6,655 bases of DNA from Eggerthellaceae bacterium UBA5906. Its GTDB lineage: Bacteria; Actinomycetota; Coriobacteriia; Coriobacteriales; Eggerthellaceae. Every line of letters begins with the position of its first letter. Position 1 is the stretch's first letter. The position numbers were made by a program, and so were the translations under genes. This document shows, piece after piece, positions 5,172-6,655 of the stretch. Location of the stretch: positions 16,574 to 23,228 of the forward strand of contig DJEE01000031.1 in the NCBI GenBank assembly GCA_002431805.1, read 5' to 3'. The notes under the pieces were generated by a model that was not told where the DNA came from, ran no database searches, and saw nothing but the letters and a program-made list of their open reading frames with translations.

Positions 5172-6584
5172 ATGGGCGTGTATCCTCCCGAGGACGTGGC
5201 GAAAGAGGCAGCAAAACCTGCTCGCGGCCGTCGAAAGCCCGCCCCGCCGCGTGCCGTTATCGAGTCGGTGCTGCCCGAAAGTCCTGCTGACGATGCGGGT
5301 TTCGCGCCGGGCTGCGTTATCACCAGCGTTGACGGCCAACCCGTGCGTGACATAATCGACTGGCGTTGGCTTACGGCCGACGATGTGATCACCGTCGGCT
5401 ACGTTGACACCGATGGCGATGCTGGCGAGGTGGAGCTGGAACGCTACGAGGGCGAAGACTGGGGCTTCGAGTTTTCCGGCGTGGTGTTCGACGGCGTGAA
5501 GCAGTGCCGCAACGCGTGCATCTTCTGCTTCATGCGCCAGCTGCCCGATGACATGCGCCCTTCGCTTACCCTGCGCGACGACGATTTCCGCCTGAGTTTT
5601 CTGTCGGGCACGTTCGTCACGTTCACCAATTTGTCGGCCGAAGACGAGCAGCGCATCATCGACCAGCAGATAAGCCCGCTGCGCTTGTCGCTGCACGCGT
5701 CGAACCCCGAGGTGCGTCGCCGCATCATTGGTCGGCATGCCCAGCACGGCATCGACGTGCTGGAAAACCTGCTGGCGCACGGCATCGAGTTTCACACGCA
5801 AATCGTGTTGATGCCCGGCGAGAACGACGGCGACGTGCTGCGCGAAACGCTGGAATGGGCCTATGCGCGCCCGGGCATCTTGGACGTGTGCATCGTGCCG
5901 CTGGGCTTTACGAAACATCAGACGTGCTTTACGAAAAGCTTTAACGACCCAGCGGCGGCGCGCGGGGCAATGGACACCATCGTTCCTGTTCAGCAGCGTG
6001 CTCTAAAGGAACGCGGCACCTTGTGGGCCTTTGCGGCTGACGAGTTTTACGGCAACGCTTACGGCGCGCAGCTGCTTGAGAACCTGCCGCCGTCCGAGTG
6101 CTACGGCGATTTCAGCATGTTCGAAGACGGCGTGGGCATCATCCGCTCGTTCGTTGACGACTGGGAAGCGGCTTGCGCGGCCGGGCTTGACGCGGCTGCG
6201 GCGCAGGCACTTGACGCCGCGGGCATGCGCGTGCGGTATATTTCCGGCATGGCTACGGTGCATTTCTTCACGCCGCTGTTTTCGCGCGGCCCGCTTGCCG
6301 GTGTGGTGGAGCCGCTGTTCGTGCAAAACGACTTCTTCGGCGGCAACGTGGACGTTACAGGGCTTTTGTGCTGTTGCGACATTGCCGCGGCCATTCGCGC
6401 GGACGCGGCGCAGCACCCGGGTTGGACGTATGTGGTGCCGAAGGTCATCTTCAACGACAACGGCGTCACGCTTGATGATGCAACCCTGGAGGATATGCGC
6501 AAAGCCGCCGGTGCGCCCGTTGCCGTGGTATCCTGTAACGCGACTGGGTTCTTGCCGGAACTGGTCGAACTTGCGCGCTCGTAA
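5172..6584 (+). CDS. PDZ / radical SAM / DUF512 family protein
   Basis: This 470-residue protein belongs to the DUF512 family, predicted iron-sulfur proteins whose reaction is not known to me. A short basic N-terminal stretch (1-27) precedes a PDZ-like domain at about 28-66 (ESVLPESPADDAGFAPGCVI, then SVDGQPVRD). The radical SAM-type cluster motif C-x3-C-x2-C is Cys112, Cys116 and Cys119 in QCRNACIFCFMRQLP. Typical family segments follow: LSFLSGTFVTFTN (141-153), LRLSLHA (170-176), QIVLMPGEND (210-219), VPLGFTKHQ (242-250), FAADEFYG (287-294), FEDGVGIIRSF (317-327), VTGLLCCCDI (395-404) and a C-terminal FNDNGVTLDD. Cys400-402 are extra cysteines. The length is close to the family's usual 430-470. 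GAAAGG at 5156-5161 lies ten bases before the ATG. The gene directly precedes der, a neighbourhood shared with many Clostridia, hinting at a translation- or ribosome-related role; that role is inference. Confidence 0.92.
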   Translation: MGVYPPEDVAKEAAKPARGRRKPAPPRAVIESVLPESPADDAGFAPGCVITSVDGQPVRDIIDWRWLTADDVITVGYVDTDGDAGEVELERYEGEDWGFEFSGVVFDGVKQCRNACIFCFMRQLPDDMRPSLTLRDDDFRLSFLSGTFVTFTNLSAEDEQRIIDQQISPLRLSLHASNPEVRRRIIGRHAQHGIDVLENLLAHGIEFHTQIVLMPGENDGDVLRETLEWAYARPGILDVCIVPLGFTKHQTCFTKSFNDPAAARGAMDTIVPVQQRALKERGTLWAFAADEFYGNAYGAQLLENLPPSECYGDFSMFEDGVGIIRSFVDDWEAACAAGLDAAAAQALDAAGMRVRYISGMATVHFFTPLFSRGPLAGVVEPLFVQNDFFGGNVDVTGLLCCCDIAAAIRADAAQHPGWTYVVPKVIFNDNGVTLDDATLEDMRKAAGAPVAVVSCNATGFLPELVELARS

Positions 6585-6606
6585 GCGTGCGAACTTACGT
6601 AGTTTT
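6580..6606 (+). other. Weak hairpin between the DUF512 gene and der
   Basis: CGTAAG (6580-6585), which contains the stop codon, pairs with CTTACG (6594-6599) around an 8-base loop, and TTTT follows at 6603-6606. The stem is short and half A/T, so it is a poor terminator at best. It may only attenuate transcription into der or be a chance match. Confidence 0.25.
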
Positions 6607-6615
6607 CACCAACTG

Positions 6616-6622
6616 AAAAGGA
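6616..6622 (+). promoter_or_regulatory. Ribosome binding site of der
   Basis: AAAAGGA lies seven bases before the ATG at 6630. It supports a real gene start in the last 26 bases of the window. Confidence 0.7.
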
Positions 6623-6629
6623 TTTTGAT

Positions 6630-6655
6630 ATGGCTCTGCCCATTGTGGCGGTTGT
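6630..6655 (+). CDS. der: Ribosome-assembly GTPase Der (EngA), first codons only
   Basis: Only the first eight complete codons are in the window, reading MALPIVAV, with two further bases that probably begin another Val codon. This matches the start of Der, where the leading beta strand (P-x-V-A-I/V-V) runs into the first G1 motif GRPNVGKS, expected just beyond the edge. Der has two tandem GTPase domains and a KH-like domain and acts in 50S subunit maturation. The identification rests on this short match, the good ribosome binding site, and the known DUF512-der gene order. It starts 45 bases after the DUF512 stop and is probably cotranscribed with it. Confidence 0.78.

Noticed and set aside
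4811..5290. Open frame of 159 codons on the + strand overlapping the start of the DUF512 gene.
   Set aside because: It is Arg/Pro-rich with no family resemblance, crosses the repeat cluster, and overlaps the well-supported ATG at 5172 in another frame.
4610..5392. Long open frame on the - strand across the intergenic repeats and into the radical SAM gene.
   Set aside because: It runs through inverted and direct repeats, overlaps a real gene antisense, and has no recognisable domain. Stop-free frames are expected in GC-rich DNA.

Overview
The window reads as chromosomal DNA of a high-GC actinobacterium. The most likely group is Coriobacteriia, near Eggerthella, Gordonibacter or Slackia. That placement is inferred from GC-rich codon use, an actinobacterial core carrying MEP-pathway IspH, and the order aroA-cmk-plsC-ispH followed by a DUF512 radical SAM gene and der. 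No rRNA or tRNA is present to confirm it. All genes lie on the + strand.

Bases 1-2571 are a tight housekeeping operon. It holds the 3' part of aroA (EPSP synthase, its N-terminus outside the window), cmk (cytidylate kinase) and plsC (lysophosphatidate acyltransferase). The genes overlap by four bases (ATGA) at both junctions, so translational coupling is likely. After a 138-base gap with several short inverted repeats comes ispH (last MEP-pathway enzyme, start at 2710), closed by a clear intrinsic terminator at 3552-3572. The genes supply chorismate, CDP/dCDP, phosphatidate and isoprenoid precursors, and appear linked as growth functions rather than as one pathway.

Bases 3573-4427 are a regulatory cassette. 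A perfect 20-bp palindrome (3611-3630) and a 9-bp stem-loop (3668-3696) precede a LytTR-type response regulator (3720-4427). Its receiver keeps the acidic pocket and the phospho-acceptor Asp but lacks the conserved Thr and Lys. No sensor kinase is visible.

Bases 4428-5171 hold no convincing gene but are full of repeats. They contain a 272-bp MITE-like segment with 35-bp inverted ends (4439-4710), a long hairpin-forming inverted repeat (4773-4861), 32-bp near-identical direct repeats spaced exactly 64 bp apart (4940-5035), and a 16-bp direct repeat bracketing part of this. The regulator and repeat tract look like an accessory insertion between housekeeping blocks.

Bases 5172-6655 return to core genes: a PDZ/radical SAM/DUF512 protein, then the first codons of der (ribosome-assembly GTPase), which runs off the window.

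Nothing here is a demonstrated new system. The best candidates are the palindrome-controlled atypical LytTR regulator and the nested repeat tract behind it.
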